A DNA stretch of 64,000 bases from an uncultured Aquimarina sp. (GTDB lineage Bacteria > Bacteroidota > Bacteroidia > Flavobacteriales > Flavobacteriaceae): contig CANMWA010000001.1 of assembly GCA_947501475.1 (NCBI GenBank), forward strand, positions 1-64,000, in the 5' to 3' direction. Positions 34,298-43,423 of this stretch are shown in pieces. Each line of letters opens with the position of its first letter. Position 1 is the stretch's first letter. Position numbers and translations under genes: made by a program. Under the pieces are notes generated by a model that was given only the letters and a program-made list of their open reading frames with translations, made no database searches and was not told where the DNA came from.

Positions 34298-36001
34298 ATG
34301 AACCTTAGGTTGTTATTCATTTTATTATTTTTCTTGAGTATCTATATGCATAGTACTGCTCAAAAAATCCCTGATACCTTATCACATAAATCAAACGAAG
34401 AATTACTAAAGGCTTATGAAACCATTAAGGAAGTACATAAAAAAGAAATTTATATAAAAGCATATCTCAAAAAAGGAAAAATCAATAAGGATACTGCTTC
34501 TATTGTTAAAGGATACTCTTCTCTTTGTGATTTATCTGAAGGAAAAAAAAGAATCGAATATGCAGATTCTATTATCCAATTAACAAAACATAACCCTGAT
34601 TCTATTTTTCCAGCTTTTGCTTATATAACCAAGGGGTATGGATATTATCAATCACGAAAATGGAAATCTTCACTAGATAATCATCTAATTGCCAATAAAT
34701 ATGCTCAACAATATTATAATATGGGATTTCTATGGACAAGCACTCATTCTATTGGAGTTTTAAAAGATAGAATAGGATATTCTAAAGAAGCACTACAAAT
34801 ACATAAACAAAATTTGAAACTTGCAGAAAAAAAATCTGACGAAGCATTCAAGCTTCTTTTTACATCTATCTCTACTCATGCCATTGCTTTTACCTACAAA
34901 AATTTAAGAAAATTAGACTCTGCATTATTCTACAATAATTTCGGTAAAGAAAAAGCTAGTAAACTAAGCCGTTTGACAGTATTCAACCAATTTTTACTAA
35001 ACGAAGGAGTCATCTATTATCATGATCAAAAAATAAAAGAAGCCTTAGGCCCACTAGAAAAAGCTACCAAATACTTTGAAGAAATTAATGACAAACCTAA
35101 TAAAGCTGAAGGATACTTTTACCTGGCAAAAATACATAAAGATCTAAAACAAGAAGATAAAGCAATCGAATACTTAAAAAAAGTAGATACTATTTTTATA
35201 GAAATCAATGATCTGCTACCAGAGATTAGAGAAGGATATGAAATGCTTATAGAGTATTATAAGAAAAAAGAAAATACAGAATCACAATTGTTATATTTAG
35301 AAAGACTTATATCCTTAGATAGCGTTCTTAATGATAATTATCGACATGTATCCAGGAATATCTCTCAAAAATATGATACTCCAAGGCTCATGAAGGAGAA
35401 AGAAAAAATCATTACTTATTTGCAAAAAGAGAACACTCTTATATCCTCGAGAAATATTATAATATCGCTATTTCTGACAATAAGCTTCTTTGTTATTGGA
35501 TATTATTATTACCAACAACGTATTTATAAAAAACGGTTCTTAAAATTATTTCATAAAACTGATCCACCAATTCAAAAAAATGACCATTCAAAACACTCCT
35601 CGATCAATCAAAAAACTTTACAAAAATTGCTTGCACAATTGCAAAAATTTGAAGAGCAAAAAGGGTTTTTGAAATCCAATATTAATTCTAGAGATCTAGC
35701 TAAAAGTTTTGGGTCAAACTCTAGTTATTTATCTGTGGTGATCAACAATTATAAAAAAAAGAGTATCAGTAACTATATTAATGATTTACGTATTGATTTT
35801 GCCGTAGATCAACTACAATCCAACCTTAAGTTTAGGAAATATACTATCAAAGCAATTGCGCAAGAGATGGGGTTTAACAATGCAGAAGCCTTTGCTAAAG
35901 CCTTTTATAAAAAAACAGGGATCTATCCTTCATATTTCATTAAAAACTTAGAAAAAACCAAAATTGATAACATACATTCTACAAAGCAAAACATGGGTTA
36001 A
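34298..36001 (+). CDS. TPR / transmembrane / AraC-type HTH regulator
   Basis: 567 residues. Signal peptide (LRLLFILLFFLSIYMHSTAQ), TPR-like helices about 45-370 (KAEGYFYLAKIHKDLKQEDK, AIEYLKKVDTIF), membrane helix at about 386-406 (NIIISLFLTISFFVIGYYYY), linker, AraC HTH at about 460-558 (SRDLAKSFGSNSSYLSVVIN; AIAQEMGFNNAEAFAKAFYK). Its N-terminal half is closest to 30377 and its C-terminal half is closest to the frameshifted 11896 gene (FGSNSSYLS..., RNIIIS), which suggests domain shuffling between paralogues. It follows the subtilase gene on the same strand and has no divergent operon with dyads, so its target is unclear. Confidence 0.9.
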   Translation: MNLRLLFILLFFLSIYMHSTAQKIPDTLSHKSNEELLKAYETIKEVHKKEIYIKAYLKKGKINKDTASIVKGYSSLCDLSEGKKRIEYADSIIQLTKHNPDSIFPAFAYITKGYGYYQSRKWKSSLDNHLIANKYAQQYYNMGFLWTSTHSIGVLKDRIGYSKEALQIHKQNLKLAEKKSDEAFKLLFTSISTHAIAFTYKNLRKLDSALFYNNFGKEKASKLSRLTVFNQFLLNEGVIYYHDQKIKEALGPLEKATKYFEEINDKPNKAEGYFYLAKIHKDLKQEDKAIEYLKKVDTIFIEINDLLPEIREGYEMLIEYYKKKENTESQLLYLERLISLDSVLNDNYRHVSRNISQKYDTPRLMKEKEKIITYLQKENTLISSRNIIISLFLTISFFVIGYYYYQQRIYKKRFLKLFHKTDPPIQKNDHSKHSSINQKTLQKLLAQLQKFEEQKGFLKSNINSRDLAKSFGSNSSYLSVVINNYKKKSISNYINDLRIDFAVDQLQSNLKFRKYTIKAIAQEMGFNNAEAFAKAFYKKTGIYPSYFIKNLEKTKIDNIHSTKQNMG

Positions 36002-36233
36002 TATCGACTGCAGAGCAGGCTTCAAAATAAAAAAATTACACACAACAGTTTGATTTATAGAGATTTGTAAGGTATTTCTAATCGCCATTGTTAATAAAAC
36101 CTAATAAGTTTATTTTCAAAAAAAAAGTATGTCTATTACATTTACTACATGAATTTGATATATTCTGGTATGTTTTTTGGGGAAAGAACAATTAGAATAA
36201 CAAAAATGGGAAATACAAATCAAATCGTAAATT

Positions 36234-36389
36234 ATGCAGTATAAAGTAATTGATGCAAAAAGCCAGTATTTTGGCAAAGTATTGGATTTCGAATCCTGCT
36301 CTACTTTGAGCGATTTAGGAGGAGTACTCTTAAAAATTGGGAGTAATAGAGTTTCACTTTTTAAATTTAATGAAGTAGAAATGGTTTAA
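36234..36389 (+). CDS. Possible small protein
   Basis: 51 codons from ATG at 36234: MQYKVIDAKSQYFGKVLDFE, then a segment containing LGGVLLKIGSNRVSLFKFNE. The residue mix looks protein-like, with alternating strands, and the frame ends cleanly 18 bp before the convergent ribE gene. No homologue recognised; no clear promoter. The 36002-36233 stretch upstream holds nothing else I can name. Confidence 0.4.
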   Translation: MQYKVIDAKSQYFGKVLDFESCSTLSDLGGVLLKIGSNRVSLFKFNEVEMV

Positions 36390-36407
36390 CTACCTTTCTA
36401 CTTCTCT

Positions 36408-36995
36408 CTACCCCAACTCGGTAATTCTCTTTACATATTTACCGATCACATCAAACTCTAAGTTTACAATTGTTCCTACCCTAAGTGTATTAAAGTTAGT
36501 ATGCTCATATGTAAAAGGGATAATCGCGACGCTAAATTCATTTTTTTTAGAATTTACCACGGTAAGACTCACACCATTTACAGTAATTGATCCCTTTTCT
36601 ATTGTTATATTACTTAGCACAGGGTCGTAACTAAATGTAAAATACCAACTACCGTCAGCCTCAGAGATTGCAGTACAAGTTGCTGTTTGATCAACATGTC
36701 CCTGTACAATATGTCCGTCTAGTCGATCACCAATCTTCATGCCTCGCTCTAGATTTACAATATTTCCTTCGTCTAGATCATTAAGATTAGTCTTATCTAG
36801 CGTCTCTTTAATTGCAGTAACAGTATATCTATCATGATCAATAGCAACCACTGTGAGACAAACTCCATTGTGCGCTACACTTTGGTCAATTTTTAATTCT
36901 GAAGTAAAATTTGCACGTACTGTAATGTCTAGATTTTCTTTATCTCTTTGTAAAGATGTAATCGTTCCTAATTCTTCGATGATTCCAGTAAACAT
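36408..36995 (-). CDS. ribE: Riboflavin synthase, alpha subunit
   Basis: 195 residues, normal length. Two lumazine-binding repeats are plain: MFTGIIEELG...NGVCLTVV in the first (1-95) and GHIVQGHVDQTA...NGVSLTVV...IPFTYEHTNF in the second (about 96-190). The enzyme dismutates two 6,7-dimethyl-8-ribityllumazine molecules to riboflavin, the last step of the pathway, in the cytosol. Divergent from pdxA, 88 bp apart. It marks the right border of the accessory region. Confidence 0.95.
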   Translation of the reverse strand: MFTGIIEELGTITSLQRDKENLDITVRANFTSELKIDQSVAHNGVCLTVVAIDHDRYTVTAIKETLDKTNLNDLDEGNIVNLERGMKIGDRLDGHIVQGHVDQTATCTAISEADGSWYFTFSYDPVLSNITIEKGSITVNGVSLTVVNSKKNEFSVAIIPFTYEHTNFNTLRVGTIVNLEFDVIGKYVKRITELG

Positions 36996-37083
36996 AAATG
37001 CAAATTATTTAGTTAAATTTGTGACCTTGAAGGCTGAGATCTGATTTTAGATTTCAAAAATACAGATAAAAGGAAGTTATATA

Positions 37084-38145
37084 ATGAAGAAAGAAGAAAA
37101 AATAAGATTAGGGATTTCTATAGGTGATCTTAATGGTATCGGAAGTGAAGTTATTCTTAAGACCTTCGAAGATTCACGAATGTTAGATTTTTGTACTCCG
37201 GTAATTTTTGCGTCGGTCAAAATTCTTTCCTTCCTTAAAAAACAATACAACATCAATACAAATCTTCATGGAATAGATAAAACCTCGCAGATTTTAGACG
37301 GAAAAATAAATGTTCTTAATGTTTGGAAAGAAGCTATCGATATTAATTTCGGCACAGAAAATGAAAAAGTCGGAAACTATGCCATCAAATCATTAAAAGC
37401 TGCTACCAAAGCATTAAAAGAAGATCAAATCGACGTACTCGTTACAGCACCTATAAATAAGCATAGTATACAATCTGAAGAATTTCAATTCCCGGGACAC
37501 ACCGATTATCTTAATCAGGAATTAGAAGGAAATAGCCTTATGTTTATGATTACAGATGACCTAAAAGTAGGATTGCTTACAGATCATGTTGCTGTAAAAG
37601 ATATAGCAGACACCATTACACCAGAACTGATAGAACAAAAAATAAACACAATCCACACGGCGCTTAAGCAGGATTTTGGGATATCAAAACCAAAAATAGC
37701 AGTATTAGGTATTAACCCACACAGTGGTGATAATGGCGTGATTGGCAAAGAAGATGAAGAAGTTTTAAAACCAACCATTCAGAAAATTAATGAATCGGGT
37801 AAACTTGTCTACGGACCCTATGCCGCAGATAGCTTTTTTGGATCAAACAATTACAAAGCCTTTGATGCTATTGTAGCATCGTATCATGATCAGGGATTAA
37901 TTCCTTTTAAAACCTTGTCTTTTGGAAAAGGTGTAAATTATACTGCCGGATTAAATAAAGTGCGTACCTCACCAGATCATGGTACAGCATTCGAAATTGC
38001 CGGAAAAAACCAAGCCGATTACGGCTCTTTTGAAGAGGCCGTCTTTTCGGCTCTGAAAATTTATAAACGTAGAAATGAGTATGCCGAAATCACCAAAAAC
38101 CCTCTAAAAAAACAACCTCGTAAACCACAGAATAAAAGCAATTAG
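37084..38145 (+). CDS. pdxA: 4-hydroxythreonine-4-phosphate dehydrogenase
   Basis: 353 residues. Family motifs are present in order: GISIGDLNGIGSEVILKTF (N-terminus), FPGHTDYL with the metal-ligand His, LLTDHVAVKDI, INPHSGDNGVIGKEDEEVL, ASYHDQGLIPFK with a second metal His, and RTSPDHGTAFEIAG with the third. It oxidises 4-phosphohydroxy-L-threonine in the deoxyxylulose-5-phosphate-dependent route to pyridoxal phosphate, NAD-dependent and metal-dependent. The Lys/Pro-rich tail (NPLKKQPRKPQNKSN) is an extra. ATG at 37084 fits. Confidence 0.95.
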   Translation: MKKEEKIRLGISIGDLNGIGSEVILKTFEDSRMLDFCTPVIFASVKILSFLKKQYNINTNLHGIDKTSQILDGKINVLNVWKEAIDINFGTENEKVGNYAIKSLKAATKALKEDQIDVLVTAPINKHSIQSEEFQFPGHTDYLNQELEGNSLMFMITDDLKVGLLTDHVAVKDIADTITPELIEQKINTIHTALKQDFGISKPKIAVLGINPHSGDNGVIGKEDEEVLKPTIQKINESGKLVYGPYAADSFFGSNNYKAFDAIVASYHDQGLIPFKTLSFGKGVNYTAGLNKVRTSPDHGTAFEIAGKNQADYGSFEEAVFSALKIYKRRNEYAEITKNPLKKQPRKPQNKSN

Positions 38146-38298
38146 ATGTGAGGTATTAGGTTTGAGAGCTAAGGTAAATGACCTCATCTCTCACCTCTGA
38201 CAAAGGAAGAGAACTCACAGCGAAGCGCCCTCAACACTAATTTGCTAACAATCTGATATAATTTTGTTTACAAAAATACTTTCATAACGAATTTTTAT

Positions 38299-38306
38299 TA
38301 TCTTTG
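38299..38306 (+). promoter_or_regulatory. -7 box TATCTTTG before the yceD-rpmF operon
   Basis: TATCTTTG, followed by CACCC at the expected start of transcription, is a strong Bacteroidota-type -7 box 46 bp before the DUF177 start. No TTG at the exact usual distance is seen. The 38146-38298 DNA before it shows no gene. Confidence 0.6.
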
Positions 38307-38351
38307 CACCCGCCTTTATCAAATTGATAGGCCCTTGAAACTGATGATGAA

Positions 38352-38891
38352 ATGATACAACTTAAAGAGTATACTATTCCTTTTGTTGGACTAAAGCAGG
38401 GATTACACCAGTTTGAGTATCAAATAGACAATACGTTCTTTGAACATTTTGAGTACGACGAATTTAATGCATCTGCAGTAAATGTTGATCTGGAGTTTAA
38501 CAAAAAAACAACTATGTTAGAGCTTCAGTTTAAAGCAACAGGAACTGTAAATGTAAATTGCGATCTTACCAATGAACCTTTTGACTTACCAATAGAAAAT
38601 GAATTTTTCTTAGTAGTAAAGTTTGGTGAAGAATATAACGATGAGAATGAAGAGCTTCTTACGCTCCCACACGGAGATTATGAAGTAAATATCCAACAGT
38701 ATATTTATGAACTCATTGTTTTAGCCATGCCATCCAAAAGAGTTCACCCTGGTGTTGAAGATGGAACATTAAAATCAGATATACTCGAAAAGTTAGACGA
38801 ATTAAGTCCAACAGAAAAAACAACAGTAGAAAACGATGAGGAAACAGATCCTCGTTGGGATAAATTAAAAAACTTATTAAACGATAAATAA
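38352..38891 (+). CDS. DUF177 / YceD family protein
   Basis: 179 residues. The central part VNCDLTNEPFDLPIENEFFL (normally CxR/CL in the family) and the late YIYELIVLAMPSKRVHPG are typical of DUF177, which nearly always precedes rpmF. In plants and bacteria YceD homologues affect 23S rRNA maturation; function here is by family. It is 10 bp before rpmF and is clearly in the same operon. The ATG at 38352 follows the promoter at about 38300. Confidence 0.9.
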   Translation: MIQLKEYTIPFVGLKQGLHQFEYQIDNTFFEHFEYDEFNASAVNVDLEFNKKTTMLELQFKATGTVNVNCDLTNEPFDLPIENEFFLVVKFGEEYNDENEELLTLPHGDYEVNIQQYIYELIVLAMPSKRVHPGVEDGTLKSDILEKLDELSPTEKTTVENDEETDPRWDKLKNLLNDK

Positions 38892-38901
38892 TAGCTAAGC
38901 A

Positions 38902-39099
38902 ATGGCACATCCTAAGAGAAAAATATCGAAAACCAGAAGAGATAAAAGAAGAACACATTATAAAGCGACTGTACCACAGATAGCTACAGATCCAACTACA
39001 GGAGAAGCTCATTTGTACCACAGAGCTCACTGGCACGAAGGTAAATTATATTACCGTGGTCAAATCGTTATCGACAATACTGAAGAAGAAGTGGCATAA
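38902..39099 (+). CDS. rpmF: 50S ribosomal protein L32
   Basis: 65 residues starting [20 protein letters not shown], the classic L32 N-terminus. The zinc-binding cysteines found in many L32 proteins are absent ([20 protein letters not shown]), as in other Bacteroidota. The acidic end (NTEEEVA) is usual for this group. Followed by a strong terminator. Confidence 0.97.
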   Translation: MAHPKRKISKTRRDKRRTHYKATVPQIATDPTTGEAHLYHRAHWHEGKLYYRGQIVIDNTEEEVA

Positions 39100-39123
39100 T
39101 TCACTCTTAAATTTCATACAAAG

Positions 39124-39148
39124 CTCTCACTAATGTGAGAGTTTTTTT
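39124..39148 (+). terminator. Terminator after rpmF
   Basis: CTCTCAC, loop TAAT, GTGAGAG, then seven T. A perfect 7-bp stem 25 bp after the rpmF stop. Confidence 0.9.
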
Positions 39149-39269
39149 GTTTTTAGTTGAATATGTGTCAAAATCCCGTTATTTTGCGCCATATTTGTAT
39201 ATAATTTAGTAATTTCAACGACTTTTTTACGCATTTTTGCGCAATAGTTAGTGAAACTAAAACTAAGAC

Positions 39270-40265
39270 ATGAGTAAAATCACAGCCGCTATCACAGCTG
39301 TTGGCGCATATGTGCCAGACTATGTATTAACCAATAAGATTTTAGAAACTATGGTTGATACAAACGACGAATGGATTACCAGTCGTACAGGTATAAAAGA
39401 ACGAAGAATACTAAAAGATAAAGACAAAGGAAGTTCTTTCTTGGGTATTAAAGCGGCAGAAGATCTAATCGCCAAAAAGAATTTGGATCCAAAGGAGATT
39501 GATATGGTTATTTTTGCAACTGCTACACCCGATCTTCCCGTTGCGGCAAATGCTGCATATACCGCTTCAAAAATAGGAGCCGTTAATGCTTTTTCTTATG
39601 ATTTACAAGCTGCATGCTCTAGCTTTTTATATGGGATGTCTACTGCAGCAAGTTATATTGAATCTGGCCGTTATAAAAAAATACTGCTTATCGGTGCTGA
39701 TAAAATGTCCTCTATAATAGACTATACCGATAGAGCTACATGCATTATTTTTGGAGACGGAGGAGGTGCTGTTCTTTTTGAACCTAATGATGAAGGTTAT
39801 GGACTACAAGATGAACACTTACGTACCGATGGTATCGGAAGAGAGTTCTTAAAAATCGAAGCTGGAGGCTCAATATTACCTGCCTCTGAAGAAACGGTAG
39901 CAAAAAGACAACATTTTGTAAAACAAGACGGAAAAACAGTATTTAAATATGCTGTTTCTAATATGGCAGATGCCAGTACAAAAATTCTAGAACGCAATAA
40001 TTTAAATGGAGATGATGTAGATTGGCTTATTGCACATCAAGCCAATAAACGTATTATAGATGCCACAGCCAAAAGAATGGAATTAGATCAAAACAAAGTT
40101 TTGATGAATATTCAAAGATATGGCAATACAACATCAGCTACATTGCCATTATTATTACACGATTACGAAAAACAACTCAAAAAAGGAGATAATATAGTAT
40201 TTGCCTCATTTGGAGGAGGCTTTACTTGGGGTTCTATTTACTTAAAATGGGCCTATAATTCTTAA
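39270..40265 (+). CDS. fabH: Beta-ketoacyl-ACP synthase III
   Basis: 331 residues. The catalytic triad is visible: Cys in LQAACSSFLYGMS (about 114), His in WLIAHQANKRI (about 256) and Asn in QRYGNTTSATLPLLL (about 286). The N-terminal DEWITSRTGIKERR block and C-terminal FGGGFTWGS are standard. It condenses malonyl-ACP with an acyl-CoA primer to start fatty-acid synthesis; branched primers are usual in this group. Placed directly before accB and accC, a compact fatty-acid initiation unit. Confidence 0.96.
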   Translation: MSKITAAITAVGAYVPDYVLTNKILETMVDTNDEWITSRTGIKERRILKDKDKGSSFLGIKAAEDLIAKKNLDPKEIDMVIFATATPDLPVAANAAYTASKIGAVNAFSYDLQAACSSFLYGMSTAASYIESGRYKKILLIGADKMSSIIDYTDRATCIIFGDGGGAVLFEPNDEGYGLQDEHLRTDGIGREFLKIEAGGSILPASEETVAKRQHFVKQDGKTVFKYAVSNMADASTKILERNNLNGDDVDWLIAHQANKRIIDATAKRMELDQNKVLMNIQRYGNTTSATLPLLLHDYEKQLKKGDNIVFASFGGGFTWGSIYLKWAYNS

Positions 40266-40293
40266 AACAACTAAACACACAATACCCAATATT

Positions 40294-40785
40294 ATGGATT
40301 TAAAAGAAATTCAGAATTTAATCAAATTTGTTGCCAAATCTGGGGCTAGCGAAGTAAAGTTAGAAATGGATGACATTAAAATCACCATTAAAACCGGATC
40401 AGAAGAAGGCAAAGAGACAACTTTTGTACAACAGATTCCTGTTGGCAATACACCTCAACCAGTTATGCCAGTTCAGACAACTGCTCCTGTAGCAACAACT
40501 CCAGTCGCCACAGAACAAAATTCATCTGACGACAATAACTCAAAATACATCACTATAAAATCTCCTATCATAGGAACATTATATAGAAAACCATCTCCAG
40601 ACAAACCTACGTTTGTAGAAGTAGGAGATGCTATAAAAGAAGGAGATGTACTTTGTATTATCGAAGCTATGAAACTTTTCAACGAAATTGAAAGCGAAGT
40701 TTCAGGTAAAATCGTAAAAGTATTAGTTGATGATTCTTCTCCGGTAGAATTTGATCAACCACTTTTCTTAGTAGACCCATCATAG
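40294..40785 (+). CDS. accB: Biotin carboxyl carrier protein of acetyl-CoA carboxylase
   Basis: 163 residues. N-terminal helix (LKEIQNLIKFVAKSGASEVK), a Pro/Thr/Val-rich linker (about 60-85), and the biotinyl domain with the modified Lys in IEAMKLFNEIE (about residue 128). It carries the carboxyl group made by AccC. It follows fabH by 28 bp and precedes accC by 85 bp. Confidence 0.96.
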   Translation: MDLKEIQNLIKFVAKSGASEVKLEMDDIKITIKTGSEEGKETTFVQQIPVGNTPQPVMPVQTTAPVATTPVATEQNSSDDNNSKYITIKSPIIGTLYRKPSPDKPTFVEVGDAIKEGDVLCIIEAMKLFNEIESEVSGKIVKVLVDDSSPVEFDQPLFLVDPS

Positions 40786-40870
40786 TTAAACCCAAAATTT
40801 CAAATCTCAAATTCCGAAACACAAAAAGTTGGAGTTTGCTTTTTTTGAATATTGTAATTTCTAAGAAGTT

Positions 40871-42220
40871 ATGTTTAAAAAAATTCTAATTGCAAATAGA
40901 GGTGAGATTGCAATGCGTGTAATCAGAACCTGCAAAGAAATGGGTATTAAATCCGTTGCGGTTTATTCTACAGCCGATGCCGAAAGTTTACATGTTCGTT
41001 TTGCCGACGAAGCTGTTTGTATAGGGCCAGCACCTAGTAGTGAATCTTATCTAAAGATGTCTAATATTATTGCTGCTGCAGAGATTACTAATGCAGATGC
41101 AATACACCCTGGTTATGGTTTCTTGTCTGAAAATGCTAAGTTCTCTAAGATTTGCGAAGAGCACGAGATAAAATTTATTGGTGCAAGCGCAGAAATGATC
41201 GACAGAATGGGAGATAAAGCTTCTGCAAAATCTACAATGATTGAAGCTGGTGTACCTTGTGTGCCAGGAAGCGAAGGTATAATTCCAGATTTTAAGACTT
41301 GTATAAAAGTAGCCAAAGAAACCGGTTACCCCGTAATGCTTAAAGCCAGTGCTGGTGGTGGCGGTAAAGGTATGCGTGCCGTTTGGAAAGAAGAAGACCT
41401 ACAAAATGCTTGGGAATCTGCTAGACAAGAAAGTAAAGCTGCCTTTGGTAATGACGATATGTATATGGAAAAACTTATCGAAGAACCACGTCATATCGAA
41501 ATCCAAATTGTAGGTGATAGCAACGGTAGAGCATGTCACTTATCTGAAAGAGATTGCTCTGTACAACGTAGACACCAAAAATTAACCGAAGAAACTCCTT
41601 CGCCATTCATGACTGATGAATTGCGTGAAAAAATGGGTGAAGCAGCTGTCAAAGCTTCAGAATATATAAAATATGAAGGTGCCGGTACAGTAGAATTTTT
41701 GGTAGACAAGCACCGTAATTTCTACTTTATGGAAATGAATACCCGTATCCAGGTAGAACATCCTATAACCGAACAAGTAGTAGATTATGATCTAATCAGA
41801 GAGCAGATTCTGGTAGCAGCCGGAGTACCAATTTCTGGTAAGAACTACATACCACAGTTACACTCTATCGAGTGTAGAATTAATGCCGAAGATCCTTATA
41901 AAGATTTTAGACCTTCGCCAGGTAAAATTACCAATTTACACCTTCCAGGAGGTCATGGGGTACGTATTGACACTCATGTCTATAGTGGGTATACAATTCC
42001 GCCTAATTACGATTCTATGATCGCTAAGTTGATTACTACTGCCCAAACGCGTGAAGAGGCAATCAACAAAATGAAAAGAGCATTAGATGAATTTGTGGTA
42101 GAAGGTATAAAAACAACAGTTCCTTTCCATCGACAATTAATGGATCACCCAGATTATGTATCTGGAAACTATACCACCAAGTTTATGGAAGATTTCGAAA
42201 TGAAAGAGCCCGAAGATTAA
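40871..42220 (+). CDS. accC: Biotin carboxylase subunit of acetyl-CoA carboxylase
   Basis: 449 residues, full length. Key parts: [20 protein letters not shown] (N-terminus), [16 protein letters not shown], the ATP-grasp glycine loop [14 protein letters not shown] (about 158-171), [12 protein letters not shown], and [17 protein letters not shown] with metal and biotin-site residues (about 287-303). It carboxylates the biotin of AccB using bicarbonate and ATP. The terminator 11 bp after the stop closes the fabH-accBC unit. Confidence 0.97.
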   Translation: MFKKILIANRGEIAMRVIRTCKEMGIKSVAVYSTADAESLHVRFADEAVCIGPAPSSESYLKMSNIIAAAEITNADAIHPGYGFLSENAKFSKICEEHEIKFIGASAEMIDRMGDKASAKSTMIEAGVPCVPGSEGIIPDFKTCIKVAKETGYPVMLKASAGGGGKGMRAVWKEEDLQNAWESARQESKAAFGNDDMYMEKLIEEPRHIEIQIVGDSNGRACHLSERDCSVQRRHQKLTEETPSPFMTDELREKMGEAAVKASEYIKYEGAGTVEFLVDKHRNFYFMEMNTRIQVEHPITEQVVDYDLIREQILVAAGVPISGKNYIPQLHSIECRINAEDPYKDFRPSPGKITNLHLPGGHGVRIDTHVYSGYTIPPNYDSMIAKLITTAQTREEAINKMKRALDEFVVEGIKTTVPFHRQLMDHPDYVSGNYTTKFMEDFEMKEPED

Positions 42221-42231
42221 ATAAAAAACAA

Positions 42232-42254
42232 GCCTCATTACTGAGGCTTTTTTT
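42232..42254 (+). terminator. Terminator after accC
   Basis: GCCTCA, loop TTAC, TGAGGC, then seven T. Confidence 0.88.
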
Positions 42255-42292
42255 ATGAAATCATTTTATCTTAGTTGTATTAATGTATTACA

Positions 42293-43405
42293 ATGAATTT
42301 AAGCTATTGGGAATATAAAACCTGGTTATCCAACATAGATTTTACTATTGTAGGTAGCGGGATCGTAGGATTAAATTGTGCACTCAGGCTACAACAAAAA
42401 TTTCCTGCAGCCAAAATATTGATACTCGAACGTGGCATCTTGCCTAATGGTGCCAGTACCAAAAATGCAGGATTTGCTTGTTTTGGAAGCTTATCTGAAA
42501 TCATTGATGATCTAAATTCACATACCGAAGAAGAAGTACTACAACTCATCCAGAAAAGATATAATGGACTTCAATTATTACGAAAAACCTTAGGAGATCA
42601 AACTATTAATTATTTACCATACCAAGGATACGAACTTTTTACCAATAAAGACAAAGCCTTGTTTGAAGAGTGTCTTTCAAAAAAAGAACAAATCAATACG
42701 TTACTACGCCCTGTTTTCGAAGACGATGTGTTTATACAAAAAGATAATGTATTCAATTTTAAAAATATTCAACCTCAATATATTGTAAATCAGTTCGAAG
42801 GACAAATCGATACTGGTAAAATGATGGAAGCCTTATTAACAAAAGTACAAGCGGCCGGTATTAAGATTTTAAATAATTGCCTCGTAACAGAAATTAGCGA
42901 TCTTAACACTTCTGTAGAAATAAAAACCGATCGATTTACGTTTTCTACTCATAAAGTATTGATTGCCACCAATGGTTTTGCTTCGCAATTAGGAATCAAT
43001 CAAGTAAAACCAGCTCGTGCACAGGTGTTGATTACTAAACCCATTAAAGGTTTACAGATTAAAGGTAGTTTTCATCTCGATAAAGGCTATTATTATTTTA
43101 GAAATATCGATGATAGGATACTTTTTGGTGGGGGGCGAAATCTGGATTTTAAAACCGAAGAAACCACGGTATTAGCACAAACTGAATTGGTGCAAAACAA
43201 ATTAAATAAAATTTTACGTGACGTAATTTTACCTGAAACTAATTTCGAAATTGAACATCGCTGGAGCGGAATTATGGGCGTAGGCCCCCAGAAAAAATCT
43301 ATTGTTAAGCAACTATCTAACACTGTTTTTTGTGGTGTGCGCCTAGGCGGAATGGGAGTTGCAATCGGAAGCATTGTTGGCACGGAATTAGCAGATTTAT
43401 TATAA
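42293..43405 (+). CDS. FAD-dependent amine/amino-acid oxidoreductase (DAO family)
   Basis: 370 residues. The FAD-binding Rossmann motif FTIVGSGIVGLNCALRLQ is at residues 17-34, followed by the DAO-family block ERGILPNGASTKNAGFACFG and a C-terminal FAD contact RWSGIMGVGPQK plus GVRLGGMGVAIGS. These mark glycine/D-amino-acid oxidase-like flavoproteins (DAO fold); the substrate cannot be read from sequence. No signal peptide. Followed 18 bp later by mtgA on the same strand, so likely an operon. Confidence 0.85.
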   Translation: MNLSYWEYKTWLSNIDFTIVGSGIVGLNCALRLQQKFPAAKILILERGILPNGASTKNAGFACFGSLSEIIDDLNSHTEEEVLQLIQKRYNGLQLLRKTLGDQTINYLPYQGYELFTNKDKALFEECLSKKEQINTLLRPVFEDDVFIQKDNVFNFKNIQPQYIVNQFEGQIDTGKMMEALLTKVQAAGIKILNNCLVTEISDLNTSVEIKTDRFTFSTHKVLIATNGFASQLGINQVKPARAQVLITKPIKGLQIKGSFHLDKGYYYFRNIDDRILFGGGRNLDFKTEETTVLAQTELVQNKLNKILRDVILPETNFEIEHRWSGIMGVGPQKKSIVKQLSNTVFCGVRLGGMGVAIGSIVGTELADLL

Positions 43406-43423
43406 AGTAATCTGTATCAAGGT

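Noticed and set aside
36002..36233. Attachment site or integrase remnant at the border of the accessory region
   Set aside because: No tRNA, integrase fragment or direct repeat was seen; the border is defined only by gene content.
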